Shown piece by piece: positions 8,033-17,255 of a DNA stretch of 39,786 nt. A program made the translations under genes and the position numbers. The first letter of the stretch is position 1. The number at the start of each line of letters is the position of its first letter. Source of the stretch: an uncultured Flavobacteriales bacterium (GTDB lineage: Bacteria > Bacteroidota > Bacteroidia > Flavobacteriales_D > Crocinitomicaceae); contig CAJXMN010000014.1 of the NCBI GenBank assembly GCA_913056215.1, forward strand, positions 1 through 39,786. Reading direction: 5' to 3'. The notes beneath the pieces are model-generated. The model made no database searches. It was not told where the DNA came from and was given only the letters and a program-made list of their open reading frames with translations.

Positions 8033-9742
8033 TTACCTCACTGCATCGAGTTCTTTCTGAATAAATGCTGCCAACTCACTGATATTTTTTCTAGAAAAAT
8101 CAAAGGTGATCCCCGCCGTTTTATAAATCTCAGGTATCGATTGCGTGTAGCCTAGAGATAAGGCCTGTTTGTACGCTTCAATAGTTTTATTGAAATCGGA
8201 TTTACTCTTTTTCCAAACCGCGAGCGCACCCAATTGAGCCATACCGTATTCGATATAATAGAAAGGCACTTCGAATAAATGTAATTGACGTTGCCAGGTG
8301 TTTTCCTGTACTGATTCGTAACCAGTCCAATCTGTCATTCCTGTGCCATAATCTTTCAGAATAGCAAGCCACTTTGATTTGCGTTCCTCCACCGAGTGAT
8401 GCGGATTGGTATAAATCCAATGTTGAAACTCATCGATGGTCGCCACCCACGGTAAAATTTTTAGAATGGTTTCCAATTGTTCGATTTTAGCACGTTGTAA
8501 ATCGTCTTGATCTTCGTAAAACACGGACCAGTCATCCATAGTCAACAACTCCATACTCATCGATGAAAGCTCTGCCACCTCAGAGGGTAGGCTTTTAAAA
8601 GCAGTCAATTCCAGGTCCCGATTTAAAAAAGAATGAATCGCGTGTCCACCCTCGTGAACCATAGTAATCATATCGCGATGCGAACCAACCGCATTCATAA
8701 AAATAAATGGAACGCCAATTTCATATAAGGGATAATTATATCCTCCGGGAGACTTTCCATCTTTTGATTCGAGGTCGAGATGCCCCATTTCATCCATGGT
8801 TTTCAGGCAATCTCCAAAATATGGGTCGATATTATCAAAAATGGCAATCGTCTTCTGAAGCAGTTGTTGACCTTCTTCAAATGGTTTTAACGGTTTTTTT
8901 CCATCTGGATCGACATCTCCATCCCATGGTTTCAGCTTTTCCTTCCCCATCTTTTCAGCTTTCGCAAGAGCGATTTCCCGCATGAGTGGAACGATTTCAT
9001 CTTTGATCGACTGATGAAATTCAAAACAATCTTCTTTCGTGTAATCAAATCGTCCAAGCTCTTCGAATTTATAGTCGCGATAATTATCAAATCCGGCATT
9101 TTGAGCAATTTGATGGCGCAATTGAACGAGCTCCGTAAATAGTTCATCCAACGCTTCAACATCATCTGCACGTCGATCAGCCATTTTTTCAAAGACCGCT
9201 TTACGCAGTTCCTCATCATTTTCTTTGAGTAAGGTCGCCGCTTTTTGCATCGTCATGCGCTCACCATCATGCTCAATCGATTGGGCTCCACTAATAGCAC
9301 TGAATCGTTGACTTTTTTCAGCCATCTCTGCTTGTAGCGGTATGTTATTTTCACAAAACAAGCGAATTTCCGTATCTACAGAGCGAAAATAGATCTTATA
9401 GGCCTCGTCTTTAAACTCCTTTTTAAAAGAGCTTTCCGATAGCTTCTTATTAAGACGAAAAGCATAGGGCGCTATCTTAGGTTGAATTTCTTTGACAAAA
9501 AATGTATAATCTTTTGCCAAATCCTCATCCTTTGTATTAATGGTCATTTTAATATATCGCCAAGCTACATTTTCAGCTAACACCGCTTCTAATTCACTTT
9601 GATCCAATAACCAACGTTTAAAAGCCGAAGGACTATCAATGGATCGTTCTTCCAGATCGATAAAATATTTTTCTACTGTTTCCCAATTATCAATAGTAAA
9701 ATTCTCGGGTAAAAAATGGCGTTCGGGGCGCTCTATATTCAT
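8033..9742 (-). CDS. M3 family oligoendopeptidase
   Basis: A 569-residue cytoplasmic zinc metallopeptidase of the PepF/M3B type, which cleaves short peptides. The zinc site is HEGGH (His363, Glu364, His367) with the third ligand Glu391 in LPSEVAELSSMSMELL. Family motifs around it are GGYNYPLYEIGVPFIFMNAVG upstream and YYIEYGMAQLGALAVWK, with conserved Tyr residues, near the C-terminus. No signal peptide is seen. The gene begins 4 bp after the stop of the DUF5606 gene on the same strand, so the two form an operon with the DUF5606 gene first. It converges on xerD across 257 bp of non-coding sequence. Confidence 0.9.
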   Translation of the reverse strand: MNIERPERHFLPENFTIDNWETVEKYFIDLEERSIDSPSAFKRWLLDQSELEAVLAENVAWRYIKMTINTKDEDLAKDYTFFVKEIQPKIAPYAFRLNKKLSESSFKKEFKDEAYKIYFRSVDTEIRLFCENNIPLQAEMAEKSQRFSAISGAQSIEHDGERMTMQKAATLLKENDEELRKAVFEKMADRRADDVEALDELFTELVQLRHQIAQNAGFDNYRDYKFEELGRFDYTKEDCFEFHQSIKDEIVPLMREIALAKAEKMGKEKLKPWDGDVDPDGKKPLKPFEEGQQLLQKTIAIFDNIDPYFGDCLKTMDEMGHLDLESKDGKSPGGYNYPLYEIGVPFIFMNAVGSHRDMITMVHEGGHAIHSFLNRDLELTAFKSLPSEVAELSSMSMELLTMDDWSVFYEDQDDLQRAKIEQLETILKILPWVATIDEFQHWIYTNPHHSVEERKSKWLAILKDYGTGMTDWTGYESVQENTWQRQLHLFEVPFYYIEYGMAQLGALAVWKKSKSDFNKTIEAYKQALSLGYTQSIPEIYKTAGITFDFSRKNISELAAFIQKELDAVR

Positions 9743-9746
9743 AAAC

Positions 9747-10319
9747 TTATGACTTTTTTGCGGTCGTTGTTTTATTTGTCGTGGACTTCTTAGATGTTGA
9801 TTTTTTAGCCGCTGACTTTTGTTCGTCTTTTTTTGACGTACTCGTTTTCTTCTCGCCTTTTTTAGCAGGTTGTTTTTTTTCTGCTTCCTCCGTTTTCTGC
9901 TCCGACTTTGAATCTTCCGAAGTTTCCTCCTCTTCTTCCTGTTCTAAAAGTTCAGCTTTATGAAGAATATTATACCATTGAAATAATTTCTTGATGTCAG
10001 AGGGATAAACGCGATCCTCATCGTAATCCGGAAGAACCTCGAGCAAGTAGTCAGTCAATTTATTTAGACTTTCTTTATGCGAAAGCGTTTTACCACCTTC
10101 TTCTTTTTCATAAATCGACTGGTATACTTCTTTGAGCGGTATATCCTCTTCATAGGTATAAATACTAATATCATCCAATGCTGAAATGCGATCAGTTGAA
10201 TAGGCGGGCAATCGTTTACCATCAATCAGCGATTCTACTATTATGTTGTTCTTCGCTTGTGCGACGACTTTGTAAAGCCCCGGCTTCCCTGAAATTGAAA
10301 TAACACCTGATAAATCCAT
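9747..10319 (-). CDS. DUF5606 family protein with basic low-complexity tail
   Basis: A 190-residue cytoplasmic protein. Residues 1-125 start with MDLSGVISISGKPGLYKVVA and match the DUF5606 family of Bacteroidota, whose function is unknown. From about residue 127 the sequence becomes an acidic run (EEEEEE) and then a Lys/Ser/Thr/Ala-rich tail resembling histone H1-like tails. An upstream in-frame ATG at 10352 would add 11 residues. I prefer 10319 because a complete promoter (-7 box at 10341-10348) would place the transcript start downstream of 10352, and because the conserved domain starts at MDLSG. It is the first gene of an operon with the M3 peptidase. Confidence 0.75.
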   Translation of the reverse strand: MDLSGVISISGKPGLYKVVAQAKNNIIVESLIDGKRLPAYSTDRISALDDISIYTYEEDIPLKEVYQSIYEKEEGGKTLSHKESLNKLTDYLLEVLPDYDEDRVYPSDIKKLFQWYNILHKAELLEQEEEEETSEDSKSEQKTEEAEKKQPAKKGEKKTSTSKKDEQKSAAKKSTSKKSTTNKTTTAKKS

Positions 10320-10340
10320 ATATTTTGTTTTGTGAAGTTT

Positions 10341-10369
10341 CAAAAATAGCAAGATTACTTAAAGCACAA
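10341..10369 (-). promoter_or_regulatory. Promoter of the DUF5606-peptidase operon
   Basis: On the minus strand TTG (complement of 10367-10369), 18 bases, then TATTTTTG (complement of 10341-10348): both elements of the Bacteroidota promoter with good spacing. It lies between the stop of the T9SS protease gene (10374) and the ATG at 10319, leaving a ~15-nt leader, and it decides the start codon of the DUF5606 gene. Confidence 0.7.
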
Positions 10370-10373
10370 GTAT

Positions 10374-12917
10374 CTAGCGAACTAAAATCTTACGTTCAAA
10401 TGTGCCTATGTTCGTCTTTGCGTGTAACAGATAAACGCCTGACGAGTAGCCTTCGAGGTTGGTGCTCCACTCTTGCCCAGTAACAAGCTCACGACGCAGT
10501 ACTTCTCCGTGAACGGAACGCAACGTTATTTCTTCCAGCACACCGTGCTCAAAACGAACATGAATTACTCCACTGGTGGGATTAGGGTACAAGCTTAATT
10601 CAGATGAAAACTGCTCATTTAGTGTAAGTGTCCAATTAAAAGCAGGTGAAAAACTTTTACACCCATCTCCCCCAGTCACTGCAACACTGTAAAACCCAAC
10701 TGTGTCGGGGTAAATGACTTGAAACGTATCACCAACCAAAGGAGAGTCGTTTATAAACCACTGATAGTTAGGAGCCATGGAAGCTACGAGACTATTTTCA
10801 ATTTTTGCAATTGAGGGGTTGGGCAAAGGACTTCCCTGCACAATGATTGCCGTATCTGATATTACATCACAATTTTGCATATTTTGTCCCGTTAAAAATA
10901 TCGTATCCGGCTGTGTCACCGTAATCTGGCTAGTAGTAGAACCATTCGACCAATTATACTCGGAGAGTGGTATATTGGTAGACAATTCAACGGGTATCTG
11001 ACAGATAGCCGTATCTCCTACAATCTGCAAACCACCATTGGATTGTTTCATTAATTCAAAAGCATCTGCTTTTCCATCCCCATAGCGCAAATTTGGAGTT
11101 GTTCCCGTCTGAGCATCAACGATCGCTGTTGACTGTAGGTCTGTTAAAAAATCGCTCCAGCTCGCCTGATTACACTTTTCCAGATAAAGTGCTGCAATCC
11201 CTGTAACCGTGGGTGCCGCCATTGATGTCCCGCCATTCCTCACGTGGTAACCACCGCTGTCTACCACACCATTATAGGCTGGATCGTTTAGCATCCATGT
11301 GGGTCCACTTCCCAGAGTCACATCTCCAGCAGCGGAAATATCTGGTTTCAACTGACCTAAACGATTTGGCCCCTTGCTGGAAGAAGGAGCTATCTTACCT
11401 GGCGTTGTCATATCACTTGGATAGTACTGGTTACCATTTTTATCAATGTGCCCTAATCTACCTCTTAAATTCCCAACGGAAATTACTTCTGAAGCACAAT
11501 TCCAGGAAGACACAATAGATTGAGCGCTATCAGGAAGCACATAATTAACAATAGGAGAATAATCTTGTGGGCTTGGTAGATTAGATACGATCTTATTTAA
11601 ACCTATAAATTCACCACTCCAAAGGTCATACATGCCACTACCTGTTGTAGAAAAGCGCATGCGGTAATTTATGGAATCCACTTGTGAAAAGAACACCTGC
11701 ATGTGAAAGTTATCCGCCTGATATTCGGTATAAATCTCCAATGTTGCTATTCGATCGTTATTACTATTCCACAACGTATCATAAACAATCGTTCCAACAT
11801 TATCTTTTGCCTGCCTAAAAATGGTAGATGCGCGGTTTTCAAAACTAGGGCTCGCCCGATTAGCTCCAAGTGCATATTCAAAATCGGCATCACTGGTATC
11901 TGCCCACAGGTCTATAAAAACAGTATTATTTCCAAGTGTACCTGAAGGATTATTCTCCAGCCATATAAAATTCGTATCAACTGGAGTCATAGTTTGCCTG
12001 GCGTGATAAGGTGATTTATCACCTGAATTTCCCGCTGCAGCAACTACAATACGACCATTTTTCTCGTTCAGCAACGTCGAGATTAATTGGCCCGCAGGAT
12101 CCTTTCCATCGTGACTCCCAAGATAACTACCCACACTCAAATTGATCACAGCAGGTTTTCCCAGACTATCCGCCACCCGAAAAATATAATCGCAGGCATC
12201 AGCTACAGTTAATGTCCAGTTCGGTAAATTAAAATTCGTTTCCACCACAATAATATCTGCTTCGGGAGCCATGCCTTTGTTTGTTCCATTAGCCAAGCCA
12301 TTCCCAGCGGCTTTTCCCGTTACAGAGGTACCGTGCCCAGAGCTTTCTTCATTACTCGTAATCGTACCATTGTTGATTTGAGATGCGTACCAAACCTGTC
12401 CGTAATTATAAGGTGATGGAACTTGTGTTGGATTGGTAATCGAATGATCCCAATAGCGAATGACGCGGCTATTTCCTTGCAAATCTATAAAATCAGGATG
12501 CGTATGGTCGAGTCCTTGATCAACGACACCGATAATCACTTCTTTACCTGTATAGCCGCGAGGTAGTGGAGCGATTCCGTTGTGCACCTGATTAACGCGA
12601 TGCATTTTACGGGTAGTATCGTCCATCACGCTCGGCGGAGCATATTCAAAATAAAAATCATCAACGCGACCCTTTCTGAACAAACTATCCATTTTTGAAA
12701 GCGTTGTCGTGAAATAAATGTACGCAGCTGTCGTTTTTTTAATTCGAATATTGGCCTTGTGGAGTAGTTGTTTGTTATTATCAGTGTGAGCTATTGTAAA
12801 CGGAGCTTTTGTACCTGGTGAGCCTTCCAAAGCGGATGGAAACTGAAATTTTTGACCGTACAATGAAAAGCAGAATTGCAGGAAAATGATAAAATATATG
12901 TATTTTTGGAACACCAT
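10374..12917 (-). CDS. Secreted S8 (subtilisin-family) peptidase with T9SS sorting domain
   Basis: An 847-residue secreted serine protease. The signal peptide spans residues 1-21 (cleavage near LYGQ). The S8 domain runs from about 120 to 620, with the catalytic triad Asp133 (IIGVVDQGLDHTHPDF), His195 (SSGHGTSVTG) and Ser565 (NGGTSMAAPTVTG). The oxyanion Asn is probably in VVAAAGNSGD. A beta-rich Ig-like segment follows (~650-760). The last ~80 residues (LYPNPTSGVIHV ... GVYLLHAKTNIGTFERKILVR) are a type A C-terminal sorting domain, so it should cross the outer membrane by the type IX system and be attached to the surface or released. It is divergent from another S8 protease, across 115 bp. 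The substrate is unknown. Confidence 0.92.
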   Translation of the reverse strand: MVFQKYIYFIIFLQFCFSLYGQKFQFPSALEGSPGTKAPFTIAHTDNNKQLLHKANIRIKKTTAAYIYFTTTLSKMDSLFRKGRVDDFYFEYAPPSVMDDTTRKMHRVNQVHNGIAPLPRGYTGKEVIIGVVDQGLDHTHPDFIDLQGNSRVIRYWDHSITNPTQVPSPYNYGQVWYASQINNGTITSNEESSGHGTSVTGKAAGNGLANGTNKGMAPEADIIVVETNFNLPNWTLTVADACDYIFRVADSLGKPAVINLSVGSYLGSHDGKDPAGQLISTLLNEKNGRIVVAAAGNSGDKSPYHARQTMTPVDTNFIWLENNPSGTLGNNTVFIDLWADTSDADFEYALGANRASPSFENRASTIFRQAKDNVGTIVYDTLWNSNNDRIATLEIYTEYQADNFHMQVFFSQVDSINYRMRFSTTGSGMYDLWSGEFIGLNKIVSNLPSPQDYSPIVNYVLPDSAQSIVSSWNCASEVISVGNLRGRLGHIDKNGNQYYPSDMTTPGKIAPSSSKGPNRLGQLKPDISAAGDVTLGSGPTWMLNDPAYNGVVDSGGYHVRNGGTSMAAPTVTGIAALYLEKCNQASWSDFLTDLQSTAIVDAQTGTTPNLRYGDGKADAFELMKQSNGGLQIVGDTAICQIPVELSTNIPLSEYNWSNGSTTSQITVTQPDTIFLTGQNMQNCDVISDTAIIVQGSPLPNPSIAKIENSLVASMAPNYQWFINDSPLVGDTFQVIYPDTVGFYSVAVTGGDGCKSFSPAFNWTLTLNEQFSSELSLYPNPTSGVIHVRFEHGVLEEITLRSVHGEVLRRELVTGQEWSTNLEGYSSGVYLLHAKTNIGTFERKILVR

Positions 12918-12985
12918 TTGTATAGATTAACATCCTATAAAAGATGAAATTTATTAATTCATGGAATAAATATCGCAATTTTGAG

Positions 12986-13013
12986 TTGTTTTTTCAAATT
13001 TTGCGCTACTTTG
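12986..13013 (+). promoter_or_regulatory. Probable promoter of the second S8 peptidase
   Basis: TTG (12986-12988), 18 bases, then TACTTTG (13007-13013), one base shorter than the TAnnTTTG consensus. The ATG follows 19 bases later. Confidence 0.45.
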
Positions 13014-13032
13014 TAAAGATAAAATAAGAGGT

Positions 13033-14649
13033 ATGAAAAAATTATTGTTAAAAATACTACTTCCAATAGCTATAGGAGGTTTTTTCTCAACTGCGCAAGC
13101 ACAGAAAGCGGAAGACGTAGACGAAGACGTGTTGAATTGGTACAACACTAAAAAAACGGGTATGTCAACAGACAAAGCCTATAGAAAAGTAAGAAGAATA
13201 ACACCTGATACGGTAATAGTTGGAATTATCGATTCAGGTATTGATATTGAACATGAAGACCTTCAAGGTATCATCTGGACTAATTCCGACGAAATTCCAG
13301 GAAACGGAAAAGATGATGACAACAACGGTTACGTTGATGATATTCATGGCTGGAACTATCTTGGGAATGCTGATGGAGAGAATCAAGGTCCGGCTCGTTT
13401 AAACGTGACTCGTATTTACGCTCAGTTAAAGCCAAAGTTCGACAGTATTGATTCCAGTGCCGTTACGGAAGCTCAACGAGAGGACTACGAATTGTACCTC
13501 GAAGTAAAAGAAGAGGTTGAAAGTAGCATTGATCGTTTTGAGCAGACAATTGAACAAACAAAGCAATTTCGAGACAACATGCTTCCATCCTTACCAAAGA
13601 TGATTGGTAACATGATGGACAAGGAAGATTACACACTTGAAGATCTCGAAGAATGGGAACCAGAAGATGCCCAAGGTAAACAAATGAAGCAAGTCGGTAT
13701 TCAGTTGAAAAAAGGAAAATTGAACGCTGAAGTTCTCGATAAACAAATTAAGCAGATTCAAGGAATGATTGATCACCACTACAACGTTGACTATGATGAT
13801 CGTAGTCTTATTGGTGATGATCCATACGATATGACTGACACGGACTACGGTAACAACGATGTTGAAGGTCCGGACGCGTTGCACGGAACACACGTAGGTG
13901 GTATCGTTGCTGCTATTCGCGAAAACGAATTGGGTGGAGATGGTGTTGCTGATAACGTAAAATTAATGTCTCTGAGAGCTGTGCCCGATGGTGATGAGTT
14001 TGATAAGGACATTGCTTTAGCAATTAGATACGCTGTAGATAATGGTGCTGACGTCATCAATGGCTCTTTCGGAAAGTCTTACTCGAGCATGCCTAAAGCG
14101 GTATATGAAGCGATGATGTACGCACAGGAAAATGACGTTTTATTTGTGCATGCCGCAGGTAACTCTTCTGAGAACTTAGGTGAAGAGAGCAACTATCCAG
14201 CGGTACAATACGAATTTCAAGAAGAACCTTTTACACATCTATTGACAATCGGTGCTTCAACGCGCGAAGACGATGAAGAACTCGCAGCTCCATTTTCGAA
14301 TTACGGAGATGAAGAGGTAGATATCTTTGCTCCTGGTGCAGAAATATACAGTACGGTTCCGCAAAGCGAATACAAAATCCTTCAGGGAACGTCAATGGCT
14401 TCACCAATGGTTGCAGGAGTTGCTGCTTTATTAAAAGGCTATTTCCCTGAACTCACGATGCTCGAAATCAAAAACATCATCCTTGAAACGGGAGATGATT
14501 ATGCAGATACTGACCAAACAATACCAGGTGGTGATGAATTAGTACAATTTGGAACATTGTCGCGCACTGGTAAAGTGGTAAACGTGAAACAAGCTGTTAA
14601 AGCCGCGAAAAAATTGCAACGAAAAAAGGAAAAAGCTCAGGATAAATAA
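13033..14649 (+). CDS. S8 (subtilisin-family) peptidase with long insertion between Asp and His
   Basis: A 538-residue exported serine protease with a signal peptide (residues 1-24, AQAQ). The triad is Asp67 (VIVGIIDSGIDIEHEDL), His284 (LHGTHVGGI) and Ser454 (GTSMASPMVAGVAALL), with the oxyanion Asn in VHAAGNSSEN. After the Asp comes an Asp/Asn-rich stretch (NGKDDDNNGYVDD) that looks like a calcium-binding loop. It is followed by a ~140-residue acidic, mostly helical insertion (~115-255), so Asp and His lie 217 residues apart instead of the usual ~35-60. There is no T9SS tail, so it probably stays in the periplasm or is anchored otherwise. A terminator follows. I recall similar inserted S8 proteins in other Bacteroidota. 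Confidence 0.9.
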   Translation: MKKLLLKILLPIAIGGFFSTAQAQKAEDVDEDVLNWYNTKKTGMSTDKAYRKVRRITPDTVIVGIIDSGIDIEHEDLQGIIWTNSDEIPGNGKDDDNNGYVDDIHGWNYLGNADGENQGPARLNVTRIYAQLKPKFDSIDSSAVTEAQREDYELYLEVKEEVESSIDRFEQTIEQTKQFRDNMLPSLPKMIGNMMDKEDYTLEDLEEWEPEDAQGKQMKQVGIQLKKGKLNAEVLDKQIKQIQGMIDHHYNVDYDDRSLIGDDPYDMTDTDYGNNDVEGPDALHGTHVGGIVAAIRENELGGDGVADNVKLMSLRAVPDGDEFDKDIALAIRYAVDNGADVINGSFGKSYSSMPKAVYEAMMYAQENDVLFVHAAGNSSENLGEESNYPAVQYEFQEEPFTHLLTIGASTREDDEELAAPFSNYGDEEVDIFAPGAEIYSTVPQSEYKILQGTSMASPMVAGVAALLKGYFPELTMLEIKNIILETGDDYADTDQTIPGGDELVQFGTLSRTGKVVNVKQAVKAAKKLQRKKEKAQDK

Positions 14650-14672
14650 CCTATTCTAAGTTAATGAATTAT

Positions 14673-14700
14673 AGGGTGCTCTAAATTGGGCACCCTTTTT
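14673..14700 (+). terminator. Rho-independent terminator after the S8 peptidase
   Basis: AGGGTGC (14673-14679) pairs with GCACCCT (14690-14696) across a 10-base loop and is followed by a T run. It separates the protease gene from the next gene, whose ATG is at 14715, so the next gene needs its own promoter or read-through. Confidence 0.85.
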
Positions 14701-14714
14701 GTTATAATTCGAAC

Positions 14715-15803
14715 GTGATGAGACGAACTTTCATATTGATCATTGCTCTCCTTGGTTCCTTCAGCAATCTCTGGGGACAAGAAGTATTTCCTTTCATTGA
14801 TAACCTGGAATACCTGAGAAGTTTTCAAAACGGTGTTGAACGACAAGTCGATTATTTACGCCCCGTTCATGTTAAGTATTCAGAAGAAATCATCGCTTAT
14901 ATTGACAATAAAAAGGACTTTTTCATCTATGACGGTGAGTCTAAACAAAAAATGACCGGACTCGCCAATGACTTCAAAATCGGTATTGAAATCGCTGCCT
15001 GGAACACCGGTCCGATTGTTTCAGTCTGGGATCGCGGAGAAAAACAAGTTCTCACGCAATTTGGCGGTCGGTATGAAGTTAGTGACAGCCTGGTGGTCTT
15101 CGAAGATAGAAGAGACAATGCTATTCGCGTTTACTACAATGATTCTATTCACGATTTATATTACAGTGTAAGTCGTCTGAGATTCCCAAGTTCGATAGGA
15201 AGCAATACTGTGGCCTATATAGGGAACGGTAATGTACATTATGCTTTTGTTGCTGGTAAAGTATTAGAAATCGGCGTCATCAATGATCCCGTCAACTACA
15301 AACCTGGAGGAAACCTGATTGCTTTCAACGATCCTTTTCATCAGTCTTTTGCTGTGTGTCATCCGAACGAAATTGTCGATGTAGAACCGATCACTGTCAA
15401 CGACTATAAAGTAGGATATAATGCAGTAGTGTATCGCGACAGAAATAATAATTTGCGCGGATATATTGACGATCAACTTGTCGACCTGAGTAGTTATTCT
15501 GCTAAATTTTATGAAGTGTTCAGAGATATCGTAATATGGGGCGAAAATGGTATGTTTTACGCATATTACGAAGGACAGAAATATGAAATTGCCAATTACA
15601 TCCCAGAAGAATATAAATTGCGTGACGGTATCGTCGCATTTCGTAACTTAAACGGTGGCGTATCCGCTTTTCACAACGGAGAGGTCAATATTGTGAGCAA
15701 CCTCACTCAAGCCCCTTTTGAAGTCAATGGAAATACGATTCGAGTCAAGGTCAATCGTGGAAATTATATCTTTTACAAGAACGGTAAAACTTATCAGCAC
15801 TAA
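14715..15803 (+). CDS. Secreted repeat protein of unknown function (beta-propeller-like)
   Basis: A 362-residue protein with a signal peptide (residues 1-21, NLWGQ). No known domain was recognised. After residue 55 it is built of repeats: a hydrophobic strand plus Asp/Asn-rich turn, then an aromatic strand and a short Asn/Gly turn. Examples are IIAYIDNKKDFFIYDGE (59-75), NTVAYIGNGNVHYAFVAG (164-181), NLIAFNDPFHQSFAV (200-214), NAVVYRDRNNNLRGYIDD (236-253), DIVIWGENGMFYAYYEG (271-287), GIVAFRNLNGGVSAFHNG (305-322) and NTIRVKVNRGNYIFYKNG (340-357). Less clear copies lie near 99 and 125. The last six units recur every 34-36 residues, which fits a beta-propeller or similar solenoid. It stands alone after a terminator. 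The function is unknown. Confidence 0.8.
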   Translation: MMRRTFILIIALLGSFSNLWGQEVFPFIDNLEYLRSFQNGVERQVDYLRPVHVKYSEEIIAYIDNKKDFFIYDGESKQKMTGLANDFKIGIEIAAWNTGPIVSVWDRGEKQVLTQFGGRYEVSDSLVVFEDRRDNAIRVYYNDSIHDLYYSVSRLRFPSSIGSNTVAYIGNGNVHYAFVAGKVLEIGVINDPVNYKPGGNLIAFNDPFHQSFAVCHPNEIVDVEPITVNDYKVGYNAVVYRDRNNNLRGYIDDQLVDLSSYSAKFYEVFRDIVIWGENGMFYAYYEGQKYEIANYIPEEYKLRDGIVAFRNLNGGVSAFHNGEVNIVSNLTQAPFEVNGNTIRVKVNRGNYIFYKNGKTYQH

Positions 15804-15892
15804 AATGCTCTAAATATATTTCTAATTTCTTTTTGAATCTTTGTAAGTTATTTCTCGTATTATCGTCTAGAGAAGTAATAAATAGCATTTTT

Positions 15893-17227
15893 ATGGAGCA
15901 CGTAGTGATTATAGGCAATGGCATTTCGGGAGTAACTGCGGCGCGTTATATCCGTAAAATGTCCGACAAGCGAATAACAATCATTTCGGCTGAAAGCAAG
16001 TATTTTTTTTCAAGAACCGCACTCATGTATATTTACATGGGTCACATGAGTTTTGAAGACACGCAACCCTACGAAGCGCATTTTTGGGATAAAAATAATA
16101 TTGACTTAGTACAAGATTACGTTCAAAAAGTCAATTATGATGACAAAACACTTCACCTGGCTGAGACTACTCCTATCCACTACGACAAGTTGATTCTGGC
16201 TGTAGGATCTAAACCTAACAAATTTGGCTGGAAAGGGCAAGATTATCATGGTGTTCAAGGGCTTTACTCCAAAAAAGATTTAGATCTTATGGAGCGCAAC
16301 ACGCGGAACGCTCAAGAAGCGATTATTGTAGGAGGAGGACTCATCGGCGTTGAGATGGCAGAAATGTTACTCACCCGAAACATTAACGTTACATTTTTGA
16401 TTCGTGAAGATCGTTTTTGGGGAGGAGTGTTGCCCTTGGAAGACAGTCTCATGGTGAAGCGACATCTCGAAAAACATAATGGATTGACCCTTAGACTTGA
16501 AGAAGAGCTCGAGGAGATTGTTGCTGATGAGGAAAAACGCGCAAAAGCAGTCATTACTAAAAAAGGAGAACGGATTCCATGCCAATTTGTGGGACTAACA
16601 GCTGGTGTGAGTCCGAATGTAGATTTCCTCAAAGGTGATCAGCTCGAAATTGAGCGCGGTATTTTGGTCAACCCTGATCTTTCTGCGAACATTCCTGACG
16701 TTTATGCGATAGGTGATTGTGCACAGTTTAAACAACCAAATGGACAGCGTAAGCCGATTGAACAGGTCTGGTATACGGGGAGAATGATGGGCGAAACCGT
16801 CGCTCAAACGATTTGTGGAAGTCCAGTTGAATACAAACCAGGTAATTGGTTTAATTCTGCTAAATTTTTCGATCTTGAATATCAGACTTACGGCTGGGTT
16901 TGGAACGAACTCAAAGAAGGTGAAGCAGAATTCATCTGGAAAAATGATGAAAAAGAACTGTTATTGCATTTCATTTTTGACAAAGAATCACATGAGTTCA
17001 AGGCCATCAACACTTTTGGTATTCGTATGAGACATGAGGTTTTTGACCATTGGCTCAATACCAACGCTTCGATTGAAGAAGTAATTCGCAATTTAAAAAT
17101 GGCCAATTTTGATCCAGAATTTTATAAACATTTCGAAAAAGAGATTATTGAGGCATTCAACAAACAGTTTGATCAAAATATCAAGTTAGCTAAAAATAAG
17201 TGGTGGAAATCTCTACTCCCACAGTAA
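15893..17227 (+). CDS. FAD-dependent NAD(P)H oxidoreductase
   Basis: A 444-residue two-dinucleotide-fold flavoprotein of the nitrite-reductase/ferredoxin-reductase-like pyridine nucleotide-disulfide oxidoreductase class. The FAD site is VVIIGNGISGVTAARY (4-19). The NAD(P)-binding fold is AIIVGGGLIGVEMAE (~143-158), and the second FAD motif is DVYAIGDCAQF (~269-279). An in-frame ATG sits 20 codons into a longer open frame; I start at 15893 because the FAD strand begins at residue 4 and the upstream codons add only an irregular, non-conserved stretch. The C-terminal ~110 residues are not a standard reductase dimerisation domain and may be a partner-docking region. It is 28 bp upstream of a membrane polyferredoxin, so it probably passes NAD(P)H electrons to that protein. 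Confidence 0.85.
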   Translation: MEHVVIIGNGISGVTAARYIRKMSDKRITIISAESKYFFSRTALMYIYMGHMSFEDTQPYEAHFWDKNNIDLVQDYVQKVNYDDKTLHLAETTPIHYDKLILAVGSKPNKFGWKGQDYHGVQGLYSKKDLDLMERNTRNAQEAIIVGGGLIGVEMAEMLLTRNINVTFLIREDRFWGGVLPLEDSLMVKRHLEKHNGLTLRLEEELEEIVADEEKRAKAVITKKGERIPCQFVGLTAGVSPNVDFLKGDQLEIERGILVNPDLSANIPDVYAIGDCAQFKQPNGQRKPIEQVWYTGRMMGETVAQTICGSPVEYKPGNWFNSAKFFDLEYQTYGWVWNELKEGEAEFIWKNDEKELLLHFIFDKESHEFKAINTFGIRMRHEVFDHWLNTNASIEEVIRNLKMANFDPEFYKHFEKEIIEAFNKQFDQNIKLAKNKWWKSLLPQ

Positions 17228-17255
17228 CGATACCTATTAAATAAAAAATTGAATC

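Noticed and set aside
12379-12879. Long antisense frames inside genes, such as those opposite the Na/Pi transporter (32379-32879), the FAD reductase (16312-16632) and the M3 peptidase (8707-8985)
   Set aside because: Each lies fully inside a well-supported gene on the other strand, with no recognisable domains or start signals.
15833-15892. Longer start for the FAD oxidoreductase (20 extra residues)
   Set aside because: The FAD-binding strand begins at residue 4 of the shorter form; the extra residues are not a signal peptide and have no family counterpart.
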